Assembly: GCA_965243185.1 (NCBI GenBank)
Contig: OZ251531.1
Span: forward strand, 1,984,001 to 2,048,000
Direction of reading: 5' to 3'
Source of the DNA: CBDBCU01 sp965243185
GTDB taxonomy: Bacteria > Chloroflexota > Dehalococcoidia > Lucifugimonadales > UBA3495
DNA: 64,000 nucleotides
Each line of letters opens with the position of its first letter. The first letter of the stretch is position 1. The notes beneath the pieces are model-generated. The model was not told the DNA's origin. It searched no databases and saw nothing but the letters and a program-made list of their open reading frames with translations. A program made the position numbers and the translations under genes. Of the stretch, positions 25,173 through 34,447 are shown piece after piece.

Positions 25173-26108
25173 CTAGACCGGCACGGCGGCAAAGGCTTTT
25201 CGCAAAGCGGCGGCGCTGCGGTCAACCGCTTGCTGGGCTTGCTCCACGGCGGCGAACATCCCAAAGAAACCGTGAATCAGCCCGTCATAGCGGACACAGT
25301 CTGTAGGGATGCCGGCCGCTTGCAGGGCGGCGGCGTAGGCTTCCCCCTCATCCCGCAGCGGGTCATATTCGGCAGTCAACACCAGAGCCGGCGGCAGTCC
25401 CCGCAAATCGGCCGCTTCCAAGGGCGCGGCGTAGGGATTGGCGGCGTCCGCGTCGGATGCCAAGTAGTGATTCCAGTACCAAATCATCGTGTCCCGGGTC
25501 AACTGGTAGCCCTCGGCGTTGTCCCGATAAGAGCCGTTGTCAAAATCCCGCCGGGTTACCGGATAGACCAGCAGCTGAAAAACCAGCGGACAACCGCCCC
25601 GATCCCGGGACATCAGGGCCACGGCAGCCGCCAAGTTGCCGCCGGCCGAGTCGCCGCCCACGGCTATGCGGCCAGGATCGACATTAAGCGCGGCGGCATT
25701 GGCCGCCAGCCATTGGGTTGCGGTGTAGCAATCCTCCGCCGGGCCGGGAAACTTGGTCTCCGGGGCCAAGCGGTAGTCCACCGACACCACTACGCAGTCG
25801 GTGCCGGCGCACATATTGCGGGCCGCCGCATCCGCCGTATCCAGGTCGCCGACCACCCAACCACCGCCGTGAAACCAAGCCAGGCCGGGAAAGGGGCCAG
25901 TGCCGGCGGGAGTATAAATCCGCGCGGCCACCGGGCCGTCCGGGCCGGGGATAGCGCAATCCTGCACGGCGGCCACTTCCGGGCCCACGGCGCGCATTCG
26001 GGTTTTGGTGTTGGCGCGGGCTTCCTGCGGCGAAACTTCATTATTGGGCGGCAAGCCCAACGCCGCCGCCGCTTCCATAACCGCCACAATCTGCGGATCC
26101 AAAGGCAT
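25173..26108 (-). CDS. Alpha/beta hydrolase, HSL-type carboxylesterase
   Basis: The 311-residue esterase has the HSL-family oxyanion motif WFHGGGWVVGD, the nucleophile elbow GDSAGGNLA, the Asp region EYDPLRDEGEAYA and the catalytic His in LIHGFFGMF. It hydrolyses short-chain esters; physiological substrate unknown. It is a single gene, with the next upstream sequence divergent to the reductive-dehalogenase-like gene. Confidence 0.93.
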   Translation of the reverse strand: MPLDPQIVAVMEAAAALGLPPNNEVSPQEARANTKTRMRAVGPEVAAVQDCAIPGPDGPVAARIYTPAGTGPFPGLAWFHGGGWVVGDLDTADAAARNMCAGTDCVVVSVDYRLAPETKFPGPAEDCYTATQWLAANAAALNVDPGRIAVGGDSAGGNLAAAVALMSRDRGGCPLVFQLLVYPVTRRDFDNGSYRDNAEGYQLTRDTMIWYWNHYLASDADAANPYAAPLEAADLRGLPPALVLTAEYDPLRDEGEAYAAALQAAGIPTDCVRYDGLIHGFFGMFAAVEQAQQAVDRSAAALRKAFAAVPV

Positions 26109-26378
26109 AACTGCACCTCCGGCGCATATAAGATTGCGGGCAATTGTAACGGTAATGGCGGAGGAATGCCAGTTTTTTGAGATTTAAGTCCATCCGGCAA
26201 TTGGCAAGCCAGCCCCTTCCGACCCGCCCGCGCCGCCCCGCCCCTCAACCGTCCGACCGGCGGATACCCGTAACGGCAAAACTTCTCTACGCTTTCCGCC
26301 ACTAAAACCCCTATGCCCAACCTAATCCGCCGCAACGCCGGCTATAACCGCCAATTGAAAATTACGCCGCTTAAACTA

Positions 26379-26407
26379 TTGACAACTTTATGGCGACTGG
26401 TTTATCC
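26379..26407 (+). promoter_or_regulatory. Promoter candidate for the reductive-dehalogenase-like gene
   Basis: TTGACA (26379-26384), 17 bp, TTATCC (26402-26407), about 55 bp before the start codon. The rest of the 353-bp gap 26109-26461 shows no gene or repeat that I can support. Confidence 0.55.
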
Positions 26408-26461
26408 TTTCCCCTACGAGCGCATCCCATTCCGCCCATCTACCAGCGAGGAGGAGCAGTT

Positions 26462-27739
26462 ATGCTGAAAATAGGGCATGAGGTAACCCGTCCCGGGCGC
26501 AACCTGGGCGAAGCGACGGTAACCATCCCCATTCCCGAGGAACTGGAAACCGTCCCCGGCATCCCGATGACCAAGCGGGAAGTGGACTGGTACGCCCGGG
26601 AATATCCCCTGGAAACCATCAACATCACCGAGCGGGCCTCCCGCGACTGGGCCAACTCCCTCCGCGACCAGCACGCCGAAATGCGGGAAATCCGCAAAGA
26701 GCATGAAAAGCTCAACCGGCCGCTCATTATGGCCTGCCGGATGACCGCCGACCTCGAACCCACCGCCGAACCCACCGGGGAGGATGTCAGCGAGCTGATT
26801 AAGAACAAAGCCCGCGAACTGGGTTTCGTCGAAGTCGGTATCACCGCCTTTGACCACCGCTACACCTTCCAGTCCAAGAAAAACAGCACCATCTACTACG
26901 AGCATTTCGTCGCCCTGGCTTACGAGCAGGACTTCGAGCCGACCCAGACCATCCCCAGCGTGGACGCCGAAATCGTCCACTCCAGCACCTACCGCACCGA
27001 AGGCGCGGCCGCCCTGGAACTGGGCAACTACATCCGCTCCCTCGGCTACCGCGCCCAGGTGATGGGTTCCGGCGACTCCGCCGGCCCCTACATCCCGATG
27101 CACGTCGCCGCCGGAACCGGCCAGTTGGGCGCCTGCGGCTACCTGCTCACTCCCCATGTCGGCTCCCGTTGCCGCCTCGTCGGCTTGACCACCGACGCCA
27201 ATGTCACCTACGACTCCCCGGTGGACTACGGCATCCATGCCTTCTGTCAGGTCTGCCAGGTCTGCGTCAACCGCTGCCCCGGCCGCGCCCTGATGCGCGA
27301 CAAGATTTGGTGGCGCGGCATCGAAAAGAACAAGCTCTACTTCAAGCGCTGCCGCCCCGTAATGGCCCGCTACCTCGGCTGCGGCATCTGCATGAAGGTC
27401 TGCCCCATCCAGAAGTACGGACTCCAGAATGTGATGGAACACTATGCCGCCACCGGCCAGGTGCTGGGCAAGGGTACCCACGACCTGGAAGGCTACGAAC
27501 TGGAAGGGAAGGGCTACTTCGGCCCCGGCGAAATGCCGGTGTTCGACGGCAAGTTCTTCGATATGCCCCACGGCGGCAGCGACGAGTGGGCCTTTGACCA
27601 GTTCAAGGAAAAGGCGCGGGCCTCCGGCGGCGAAGTGAGCGACGATATGCTCCAGCAGCTGAAGGACGACATCGTCCGCTCCCTGTTCCAAGCCACCGAC
27701 AACGTCGGGATGATGGACGAGGACGCCGACTACATCTAA
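26462..27739 (+). CDS. Cobalamin/4Fe-4S reductive-dehalogenase-like protein
   Basis: The 425-residue protein carries two iron-sulfur motifs near its C-terminal third: CQVCQVCVNRCP and, further on, YLGCGICMKVCP. An upstream fold (about 100-260) matches corrinoid-binding reductive dehalogenase/QueG-type domains. There is no twin-arginine signal, and no rdhB-like anchor is next door, so it is probably cytoplasmic rather than a respiratory dehalogenase. ATG at 26462 follows GGAGGAG. Chloroflexota carry many such soluble relatives; the substrate is unknown. Confidence 0.8.
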   Translation: MLKIGHEVTRPGRNLGEATVTIPIPEELETVPGIPMTKREVDWYAREYPLETINITERASRDWANSLRDQHAEMREIRKEHEKLNRPLIMACRMTADLEPTAEPTGEDVSELIKNKARELGFVEVGITAFDHRYTFQSKKNSTIYYEHFVALAYEQDFEPTQTIPSVDAEIVHSSTYRTEGAAALELGNYIRSLGYRAQVMGSGDSAGPYIPMHVAAGTGQLGACGYLLTPHVGSRCRLVGLTTDANVTYDSPVDYGIHAFCQVCQVCVNRCPGRALMRDKIWWRGIEKNKLYFKRCRPVMARYLGCGICMKVCPIQKYGLQNVMEHYAATGQVLGKGTHDLEGYELEGKGYFGPGEMPVFDGKFFDMPHGGSDEWAFDQFKEKARASGGEVSDDMLQQLKDDIVRSLFQATDNVGMMDEDADYI

Positions 27740-27880
27740 CCGTCAGCGGCGCGTCCGCCCCATCCGGATCGACCCACCACGGCCGGCAGCAATTCCCTTG
27801 TTGCCGGCCGCAACCTTTGCCCGCCGCCTTGCCCTTATGCTAAAATCAGTCCGCAGTATCCGAGTTATACGGAGTTCCCG

Positions 27881-28297
27881 GTGGAAAAGGTAACGATTCA
27901 AGAGGCATCCTACCGGCTGAACCTGTCCCAAGCCGAAATCCGCCGCTACATCCGCGCCGGACGCTTGCAGGCGCAGCGGGCCGGCGGCGACCAGGGGCGC
28001 ACCTGGCTGGTGGAACTGCCGGCGCCGGGCTGGCGGGATGACGACAAGTCCCGCTATGAGGCAATGTCCGGGCAAATGCCGGTCTGGTGGTGGCCTACCG
28101 AGGCCAAATCCGGCCAAGTCCACTATGTAGCCGACCTGGGCATCGAGGAAACGGTGCCGGTTTTTCTCTGCGGCCTGGTCAGCGAAAACATCTGGACGGC
28201 GGAAACTTATACCGCCGCCGACTGCTGCCCCCAGTGTTTGGAAATTGCCCGGGAGCGGGGGTTGCCCGCCGCCTTGCCGCAGCCGGGGCCGCAGTAA
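27881..28297 (+). CDS. HTH (excisionase/MerR-like) protein with Cys-rich C-terminus
   Basis: The 138-residue protein has an N-terminal helix-turn-helix of the excisionase type (TIQEASYRLNLSQAEIRRYIRAGRLQAQRAGG) that would bind DNA. The C-terminal part (about 60-138) has aromatic residues and CLEIARE/CCPQC cysteines, perhaps a zinc site. Start is GTG. Function unknown. It follows the dehalogenase-like gene by 141 bp. Confidence 0.75.
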   Translation: MEKVTIQEASYRLNLSQAEIRRYIRAGRLQAQRAGGDQGRTWLVELPAPGWRDDDKSRYEAMSGQMPVWWWPTEAKSGQVHYVADLGIEETVPVFLCGLVSENIWTAETYTAADCCPQCLEIARERGLPAALPQPGPQ

Positions 28298-28368
28298 TTG
28301 CCCAGGTACGCCGGTATTGTATAATCGACCGCAAGCAACATCGGCGATAGGAGAGACGCGGGGGATTT

Positions 28369-28794
28369 ATGCCCGACAAGTACCAGGACGAAATCGAGGA
28401 AATCCTGAAAGGCATTGAGGAGACCACGCCGCTGCCGGCCGGCCGCAATCTACGACAGCAACCGCCCCCGGACGATTTGCCCTTGCCTTACGCCGAGCGG
28501 CCGCCCGAAGTTGCGCCGTCCCGTCCCTCCTCCCGCCGTTGGCGAACCTTTTCCCCGGGCCGGGTCGCCTTGGCCGGGGTCGCCATCCTGCTCCTTGGCG
28601 TACTGCTGACGAGCTTCGGGCCGCCTTTTTCCTGGCTGGTGTGGGTCGGCTTGCTGGGACTGGTCGCCGGCTATCTCCTCTTTTTCATCCGCCCCCGCGG
28701 CAAGAATAACCAAGGCCAATACTGGCGCGGCCGCCCGGTAGCGGCGGAAAAGTCCTCTCTGCTCCAGCGGGTCAAAGGCTGGCTCGGGGGGTAG
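28369..28794 (+). CDS. Small membrane protein, conserved hypothetical
   Basis: The 141-residue protein has an acidic N-terminus (MPDKYQDEIEEILKGIEETTP), a Pro/Arg-rich linker and two hydrophobic helices (VALAGVAILLLGVLLTSF and SWLVWVGLLGLVAGYLLFFI), ending in a basic tail. The MPDKYxDEIEEIL start recalls a family common in Chloroflexota. Function unknown. It is downstream of the HTH gene and converges with the RCC1-like gene. Confidence 0.75.
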   Translation: MPDKYQDEIEEILKGIEETTPLPAGRNLRQQPPPDDLPLPYAERPPEVAPSRPSSRRWRTFSPGRVALAGVAILLLGVLLTSFGPPFSWLVWVGLLGLVAGYLLFFIRPRGKNNQGQYWRGRPVAAEKSSLLQRVKGWLGG

Positions 28795-28850
28795 GGGATT
28801 GCAATGCTGCAACGCAACACCCTTAACGGCTTGCCGGGACCGGAAACTAA

Positions 28851-31502
28851 TCAGCGGGCAATACGCCCCCAGCATTTGATTACACTGTCCGTCCGCACCC
28901 CGCAGGTATAGCCGCCCCCGGCGCTGATGGTTGCAAAGGGGCCAGGCGGAACAGCACGAATAAAGTCCGCTCTCTCAGCGGTGTCCGGCTCGGTAGATAC
29001 GCCGCCCCAACATTGAACTTCACCGTCGGCTTGCAAGCCGCAGGTATGGGAATAGCCGGCGCTGATGGCGGTAAAAGCGTCCGGCGGCGGCGCTGCCTGC
29101 CCGGAGGAATTGCGGCCCCAACATTCCGCCCTGCCATCGGGCCGCAAGCCGCAATTGTGAAAGGCGCCGGCGCTGACCGCAATGAACTCGCCGACCGGCG
29201 ACTCCGCCTGCCCGATGTAATCCCCTTGGTCCACACCGTAGCAAGGCTCACCATCACCGTAACAGACCGTGTAGTAGTCGTAGTTGTCGCCCCAACACTC
29301 TACCGCATTATCCTGGCGCAACCCGCAGGCATGGCGTACGCCGACGCTGATGGATACGAAGTCTTTGCTGGACGGCGTACTTTCGCTCACCAGGACTCTT
29401 CCGAGACCAGGGATAAAGGTAAAGGCGTCCTCATCATCCCAACACTGTACGCTCCCATTCCCTTGCAACCCGCAGTAAGCCTCATCGCCGACGCTAACGG
29501 CGGTAAAACCTTGGCCAATTACCGCGCGGGACCGCTCGCAGAGCAACGCGCCATTGCTCCGGACGGCACAGACGCCCCCCGCCGTGCCGACACCTACTGA
29601 AAGAACCACCTTGTCATTCATGGGGTTATATGGGCTGGGAGCGGTATCCGGGTAGGAATAAAATTTCCCCCAGCACACTACTGTGCCGTCCGTTCGCAAA
29701 CCGCAGCTATGCTCATCGCCAGCGGATACGGCGGTAAAAGCCCCCTCCGGAGGCGTAGTCTCCCCATATTTGTCGAGGCCGCCGCACTCAATAGTGCGGT
29801 CAACCCGCACACCGCAGATGTGAGAGTGCCCGGCGTCTATCGCCAGGTAAGAACCTTCCAGTTGATAAAAAGGCCAAGCGTGAGTCACACCCCAGCATTC
29901 CACTGAACCATCGGGGCGCAGACCGCAACCGTAGTCTGCTGACTCACTGATGGTTATCGCGGTAAAAATACCGTCCGGAGGCATAGTCTCCCCATTTCGT
30001 CCAAGACCCCAGCACTTGACCGTGCCATCCACGCGCAAACCACAGCTATGGGAGAAAGCAACTTTGACCGAAGCAAAATCGCCGGCGGGAGGCGTGTATT
30101 TCCCCCAGCGATCGTCAGATTCTACCCAACATTCCACCGCACCGTCCAAGCGTACTCCGCAAGGCCAATCAACTGCTGAGAAAGGGCCGACCGGGGGACT
30201 GACCGTCTTGCCATCGCCCCAGCATTCCAAGCTTCTGTCGCCGCGGATTCCACAAGCAGACGACGCGTCGATGAATACGAATTCGCCATCGGGAGCGATT
30301 GCTTCGCCGTAGGCGTTATCCCCCCAACATTCCGCCGTCCCGTCGGGCCGCAAGCCGCAGCTAAGGGAACTGCCGGAAGTAATCGACTTAAATACTCCTT
30401 CCGGCGCCCGGTAACCGACGGGTTCGACACGAGTTCCACCCCCGCAATCCAACTGGCCGGACTGCCGAATTCCACAGATGGGATCATAATACCCCCCGGC
30501 GCTTACGGACCAGAATCCGCCGCTGGGCGGGGTACTCATTCCAAGGGAATCAATGCCCCAACATTCCATACTTCCGTCGGCTTTCACTCCGCAAGTATGC
30601 TCATAGCCCGCGCTGAGCGCAACAAAGGAGCCATCTGGCGGGAAAGACTGACGACCGGGGTCCAGGGAATAAGCGGGAATACCACTGCCCCAACACTCCG
30701 CCTGGTCATTGTCCCGCACCCCGCAGGTGTACTCCCGGCCGGCGCTTAGGGAACTGAAAGAGCCTTTTGGAGGACTAGATTCACCGGAACTGTTGTCTCC
30801 CCAACATTCCACCGCGCCATCCGTACGCACCCCGCAAGTATGCCATTCTCCGGCGCTGACCGCGGTAAAAACTGCGTCCGGCACCGCGGCTTGCCCCGCT
30901 GCACGGTTATATTTGGCGTCGCTACCCCAGCAGTGTACCGTCCCACCCTTCCGCACTCCACAAGTGTGATACCCGCCGGCGCTGACGGCAGTAAATTGCC
31001 CGGGTGGCGGATTGGCCTGTCCGACTTGGTTGCCTCCTTCATCTATGTTGCTGCCCCAACATTCCACTGTCCCATCCGTCTGCACTCCACAAGTGTGAAA
31101 TTTGCCGGCGCTTATACTGGTAAAATTGCCGGCCGGCGGCGTGGCCTGCCCCGCTACACTGTAATTTTGGGCATTGCTGCCCCAGCATTTCACCGTGCCA
31201 TCCCGACGGATGCCGCAAGTATGGGCGTAACCGGCATCCAGAGCGATGAATTTCCCGGCCGGGGACTGAGCTTGACCGTCCGGGTTGCTGCCCCAGCAGG
31301 TTATTTCGCCGGTGGTCAGCAGCCCGCAACTATGTTCATCGCCAACAGATACCGCGGAGTACCGGAACTCCGGGGGCGGATCTCCGGGTGGAGGGTTGGC
31401 AACGACTCCTGCCGAAAAGTTGCCGCAGGCCAGCAGACCGGCGGCCAGTAATACCGCCAGTCCCGCTGTTATCCCCATCTTGTAGAGTTCGGTAAGGGTC
31501 AT
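28851..31502 (-). CDS. RCC1-like repeat lipoprotein with about 21 repeats
   Basis: The 883-residue precursor has a lipoprotein signal (TELYKMGITAGLAVLLAAGLLAC). It is then made of about 21 repeats of 36-45 residues in the form FxxVSAGxxHTCGLRxDGxVxCWGxN. I counted 21 CW or CGG-type repeat ends, which would fit three seven-bladed RCC1 propellers. Most repeats keep two Cys (CGLR and CWG), consistent with one disulfide per blade outside the cytoplasm. Start at 31502 places the signal peptide correctly; an extension to 31583 was discarded. The ligand is unknown. Repeat DNA may be prone to slippage. Confidence 0.9.
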   Translation of the reverse strand: MTLTELYKMGITAGLAVLLAAGLLACGNFSAGVVANPPPGDPPPEFRYSAVSVGDEHSCGLLTTGEITCWGSNPDGQAQSPAGKFIALDAGYAHTCGIRRDGTVKCWGSNAQNYSVAGQATPPAGNFTSISAGKFHTCGVQTDGTVECWGSNIDEGGNQVGQANPPPGQFTAVSAGGYHTCGVRKGGTVHCWGSDAKYNRAAGQAAVPDAVFTAVSAGEWHTCGVRTDGAVECWGDNSSGESSPPKGSFSSLSAGREYTCGVRDNDQAECWGSGIPAYSLDPGRQSFPPDGSFVALSAGYEHTCGVKADGSMECWGIDSLGMSTPPSGGFWSVSAGGYYDPICGIRQSGQLDCGGGTRVEPVGYRAPEGVFKSITSGSSLSCGLRPDGTAECWGDNAYGEAIAPDGEFVFIDASSACGIRGDRSLECWGDGKTVSPPVGPFSAVDWPCGVRLDGAVECWVESDDRWGKYTPPAGDFASVKVAFSHSCGLRVDGTVKCWGLGRNGETMPPDGIFTAITISESADYGCGLRPDGSVECWGVTHAWPFYQLEGSYLAIDAGHSHICGVRVDRTIECGGLDKYGETTPPEGAFTAVSAGDEHSCGLRTDGTVVCWGKFYSYPDTAPSPYNPMNDKVVLSVGVGTAGGVCAVRSNGALLCERSRAVIGQGFTAVSVGDEAYCGLQGNGSVQCWDDEDAFTFIPGLGRVLVSESTPSSKDFVSISVGVRHACGLRQDNAVECWGDNYDYYTVCYGDGEPCYGVDQGDYIGQAESPVGEFIAVSAGAFHNCGLRPDGRAECWGRNSSGQAAPPPDAFTAISAGYSHTCGLQADGEVQCWGGVSTEPDTAERADFIRAVPPGPFATISAGGGYTCGVRTDSVIKCWGRIAR

Positions 31503-31722
31503 ATTTAGCCGCCCTGATACTGCTCCCGCCGGATTGGGCTTAATTATGCGCCCGTTTCGTAGAAATGCAAGGGGCGGCGGCAAGTTGACACTGTTTCAGA
31601 AAGTGTTGGTACTGGTTCTGACCGCATTTTATGGCCTCAATTCCGGGTCAGTCAGTACGGGAGACGGCGGAAATTGCCCATTTTAAGGCATATTTTCCCA
31701 ACCAACCCTTTCGGAAACAGCG

Positions 31723-31734
31723 CCCCCCCCCCCC
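31723..31734 (+). repeat. C12 homopolymer upstream of NIPSNAP gene
   Basis: Twelve consecutive C lie about 100 bp before the NIPSNAP start, inside the 331-bp gap 31503-31833. The rest of that gap shows no gene that I can support. Such a tract can vary by slippage. Confidence 0.8.
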
Positions 31735-31833
31735 GGCAATTTGCCCTCCCCCCAACTTTCTGCTACACTAACCCCGGCCCGCCCTTTATGTCAACAAAAC
31801 CGGGCCGGCCCCATATTCCCAAAAGGAGTCGCT

Positions 31834-32448
31834 ATGATTTACGAAGTCCGCACCTACGATATGAAACCCGGCAGCGTCGCCGAGTTCGAGGACAACTTTG
31901 GCAAGGCTTTGCCCGCCCGGGAAAAAGTCTCCCCCCTGGCCGCTTTCTGGCACACCGAAATTGGCCCCCTCAACCAGGTCATCCACATCTGGCCCTACGA
32001 CAGCATGGAACACCGCGAGGAGTGCCGCAGCGCCAGTGTCGAGGGTTGGCCGCCGCCCAACGGCGGCAACATCCTCAATATGGACTCCCAGATTTGGCAG
32101 CCCGCCGACTTTATGCGCCCCCTCGGCGGCGGCCAGGAGCTGGGCGGCGTCTATGAAATGCGGATTTACACCTACCAGCCCGGCTCCCTCGCCGAAGTGC
32201 TGAAGCGGTGGGCCGCCGCCGTCCCCCATCGGGAAGCCTACTCCCCCCTGGCGGCCGGGATGTATTGCGAACTGGAGGACGGCTCCAGCAAGTGGATGCA
32301 CGTCTGGCCCTACAAAGACCTGGCCGAGCGCACCCGCATCCGCGCCGAAGCCGGGGAAAACCCCAACTGGCCGCCGCCCACCCGGGAATTCCTGGTCCAT
32401 CAGGAAAACAAAATCGTTATCCCCGCCGCCTTTTCGCCGACCCGCTAA
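31834..32448 (+). CDS. NIPSNAP family protein
   Basis: The 204-residue protein contains two NIPSNAP-type ferredoxin-like units: MIYEVRTYDMKPGSVAEFEDNF, with IGPLNQVIHIWPYDSMEHRE, and a second, YEMRIYTYQPGSLAEVLKRW, with SSKWMHVWPYKDLAERTRIR. These are small dimeric alpha-beta barrel proteins of uncertain function, sometimes beside lipid or aromatic degradation genes. ATG at 31834 follows AAAAGGAG. The next genes (SnoaL, VOC, MaoC) run in the same direction and may form an operon. Confidence 0.9.
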   Translation: MIYEVRTYDMKPGSVAEFEDNFGKALPAREKVSPLAAFWHTEIGPLNQVIHIWPYDSMEHREECRSASVEGWPPPNGGNILNMDSQIWQPADFMRPLGGGQELGGVYEMRIYTYQPGSLAEVLKRWAAAVPHREAYSPLAAGMYCELEDGSSKWMHVWPYKDLAERTRIRAEAGENPNWPPPTREFLVHQENKIVIPAAFSPTR

Positions 32449-32522
32449 TCAACCGGGGGCGGCGGCTTCCGGGCAATCCCATATCCCTGAACCGGGAGCC
32501 GCCGCCAAAAGGTGAACCGCCC

Positions 32523-32918
32523 TTGCTCTCCGCCGCCGCCGACACTGACGCCCTCAAAGCCGCCAATCAGCAGTTCTATGCCGCCTTTGGCGCGCTGGAC
32601 TTGGCGGCGATGGATGACATTTGCCTCGATTCAGAGCAGGCTTTGTGCGTCCATCCCGGTTGGCAGCCCCTGGTCGGTTGGGAAACCATCCGGGAAAGCT
32701 GGCGGCGCATCTTTGACAACACCACCCTGATGCACTTCAACATCCGCTATGTCAATGTGGTGGTCGAAGGCGATTGCGGCTGGGTTACTTGCGTTGAAAA
32801 CATCACCAGCGTATTGCAGGGCCGCGCCGACAACTTCGGCGTCCTGGCCACCAACATATTCATCCGCACCGGGTCGGGCTGGCGGCTGATTGCCCATCAC
32901 GCTTCCCCGGGAAGGTAA
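32523..32918 (+). CDS. SnoaL-like / nuclear transport factor 2-fold protein
   Basis: The 131-residue protein has the NTF2-like pattern: ALKAANQQFYAAFGALDLAAMDDIC, then a cone-forming segment with CVHPGWQPLVGWETIRESWRRIF, and C-terminal strands ending TGSGWRLIAHHAS. Such proteins include ketosteroid-isomerase-type enzymes and polyketide cyclases; function is unknown. Start TTG at 32523 is suggested by AAGGTG upstream; the open frame before it has no better start. It overlaps no gene and lies between NIPSNAP and VOC genes. Confidence 0.8.
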   Translation: MLSAAADTDALKAANQQFYAAFGALDLAAMDDICLDSEQALCVHPGWQPLVGWETIRESWRRIFDNTTLMHFNIRYVNVVVEGDCGWVTCVENITSVLQGRADNFGVLATNIFIRTGSGWRLIAHHASPGR

Positions 32919-32934
32919 GAGGAGGAAACCCGCT

Positions 32935-33330
32935 ATGCCCTACGCTATCAACCATGTCCACATCCGCTCCGCCGACCCTCACGCCAGCGCCGCTTGGTAC
33001 GCCAAGCACTTTGACGCCAAAATCGTATCGGAGCGGGAAGTTATGCCCGGCACCATCACCATCGGAATGGAAGTCGGCGGCCCTACCCGGCTTAATGTGT
33101 CGTCCCAGCCGCCCGGATCCTCCGACCAGCGCGCCGCCGCCGAACTGAACCGCCTCGGGCTCGAACACTTCGGTTTCCATGTCACCGACCTGGCCGCCGA
33201 ACTCGACCGCCTCACCGCCGCCGGCATCCGCACCGTCCTGCCCTTGACCGAAGTAACCGGCGGCCTCAAACTGGCTTACATTGAGGGGCCGGATGATGTG
33301 CTGATTGAACTGGTACAGCCGGCCGTCTAG
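32935..33330 (+). CDS. VOC family protein (glyoxalase/dioxygenase-like)
   Basis: The 131-residue protein has the paired beta-alpha-beta-beta-beta VOC fold. INHVHIRSADPHASAAWYAKHF supplies the first metal ligand His; GLEHFGFHVTDLAAELDRL and AYIEGPDDVLIELVQ supply the later His/Glu. It could be a metal-dependent isomerase or dioxygenase. ATG at 32935 follows GGAGGAAA. Cotranscribed with neighbours, probably for breakdown of an unidentified organic acid or aromatic. Confidence 0.88.
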   Translation: MPYAINHVHIRSADPHASAAWYAKHFDAKIVSEREVMPGTITIGMEVGGPTRLNVSSQPPGSSDQRAAAELNRLGLEHFGFHVTDLAAELDRLTAAGIRTVLPLTEVTGGLKLAYIEGPDDVLIELVQPAV

Positions 33331-33382
33331 CACAGCGGCAAGATGGCAAACCTCATACCAATCCAACCGCAGGGATACGCCA

Positions 33383-34378
33383 ATGACCGAAAACCTATGG
33401 GATTTTGACGCGGTAGCGCCGGGACAAGCCGGCCCGCCTACGGTAGTTACCTTGACTCCGCAGCAGATTGCCGAGTACGCTGATATTGCCCAGAACCCGG
33501 ATGCCCGCTATCAGTTGGGCGGCGGCAGTACCGAATACGGCGGCGCATTGGCGCCGATGCCCACGATGGCATTATCCTACGCCCCTCTGCTGCGGGCGGA
33601 AATTGCCGCCCACAACGGCTTTACCGCTCTGGAGCAGTCGCAAACCGCCCGCCGGCAGACGCCCTTTGCCAAGTGCGAAGCCCAGTGGTTCCGCCCAGTT
33701 GTTGCCGGGGACACCATCACCGGCGTGGGGCGGGTGCTGGAAAAGTATGAACGGCGCGGCAGCAAGTTCGTTACCTTCCGGATAGAGGCGGCGAACCAGC
33801 GCAACGAACCGGTCGGTCAATACGATTACACCTGCATTTTCGAGTACGCCAAGGGACAACGGGAAGTTCCCCAAGACGCCGCCGCTACTCCGGCAATATC
33901 CGCCGCTCCTGCTGTGCCGGGTCAACCGCCGGCACCGACCAAGCCCCTGACCTTTGCCGCTATTGCGGTGGGCGACGCTTTGGCGGAACTAGCCATCACC
34001 GAAAGCCAAGCCATCATCAACCGCAAAAGCGATTTTCGACTGGCCGGCCCGCCCAGCGCAAGCAACATCCATAACGATGAGGAATTCGCCCGCCAGAACA
34101 TCTTTAGCGGCACGGTCAACGCCGGCCCGGCCACAATGTCCTATGTGGATCAGATGTTGGAACGCTCCTTCCCCCTCAGCGCTTTTTACAACGGCGGCCG
34201 GCTGCTGATGCGGGCCATTACTCCCTTCCGTGCCGGGGACACCGTGACTTTCGGCGGGGAAGTAACCGGTAAGAGGGTCGAGCAGGGCAACGGACTGGTC
34301 GAATGCCGGGTAAAGGGCATCAACCAACGGGGGGATTTGGTCTGCTTGGCCGACGCGGGGCTGGTGATGGGGTTGTAG
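33383..34378 (+). CDS. MaoC-like double hot-dog dehydratase
   Basis: The 331-residue protein has two hot-dog domains joined by a Pro/Ala linker (about residues 163-182). The N-terminal half resembles the FAS1-type N-terminal MaoC domain and the second half has the hydratase segment IHNDEEFARQNIFSGTVNAGPATMSYVDQML. It would hydrate or dehydrate an enoyl thioester. The start at 33383 was preferred because upstream codons overlap the VOC gene. It ends a plus-strand run beginning at the NIPSNAP gene. Confidence 0.85.
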   Translation: MTENLWDFDAVAPGQAGPPTVVTLTPQQIAEYADIAQNPDARYQLGGGSTEYGGALAPMPTMALSYAPLLRAEIAAHNGFTALEQSQTARRQTPFAKCEAQWFRPVVAGDTITGVGRVLEKYERRGSKFVTFRIEAANQRNEPVGQYDYTCIFEYAKGQREVPQDAAATPAISAAPAVPGQPPAPTKPLTFAAIAVGDALAELAITESQAIINRKSDFRLAGPPSASNIHNDEEFARQNIFSGTVNAGPATMSYVDQMLERSFPLSAFYNGGRLLMRAITPFRAGDTVTFGGEVTGKRVEQGNGLVECRVKGINQRGDLVCLADAGLVMGL

Positions 34379-34447
34379 CCAGCATTGCCGACCGCCGGGT
34401 GAAAAATTCCTATTAGCCCTTGCCTTTAAGCGGGCGGACGGTTATAC

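Noticed and set aside
26462..27739. Respiratory reductive dehalogenase (rdhA)
   Set aside because: It has no twin-arginine signal and no rdhB neighbour, so a respiratory role is not supported.
28851..31502. Regular DNA repeats suggesting a CRISPR array
   Set aside because: The periodicity of about 110-130 bp is codon-level repetition of RCC1-like units in an open frame, not exact repeats with unique spacers.
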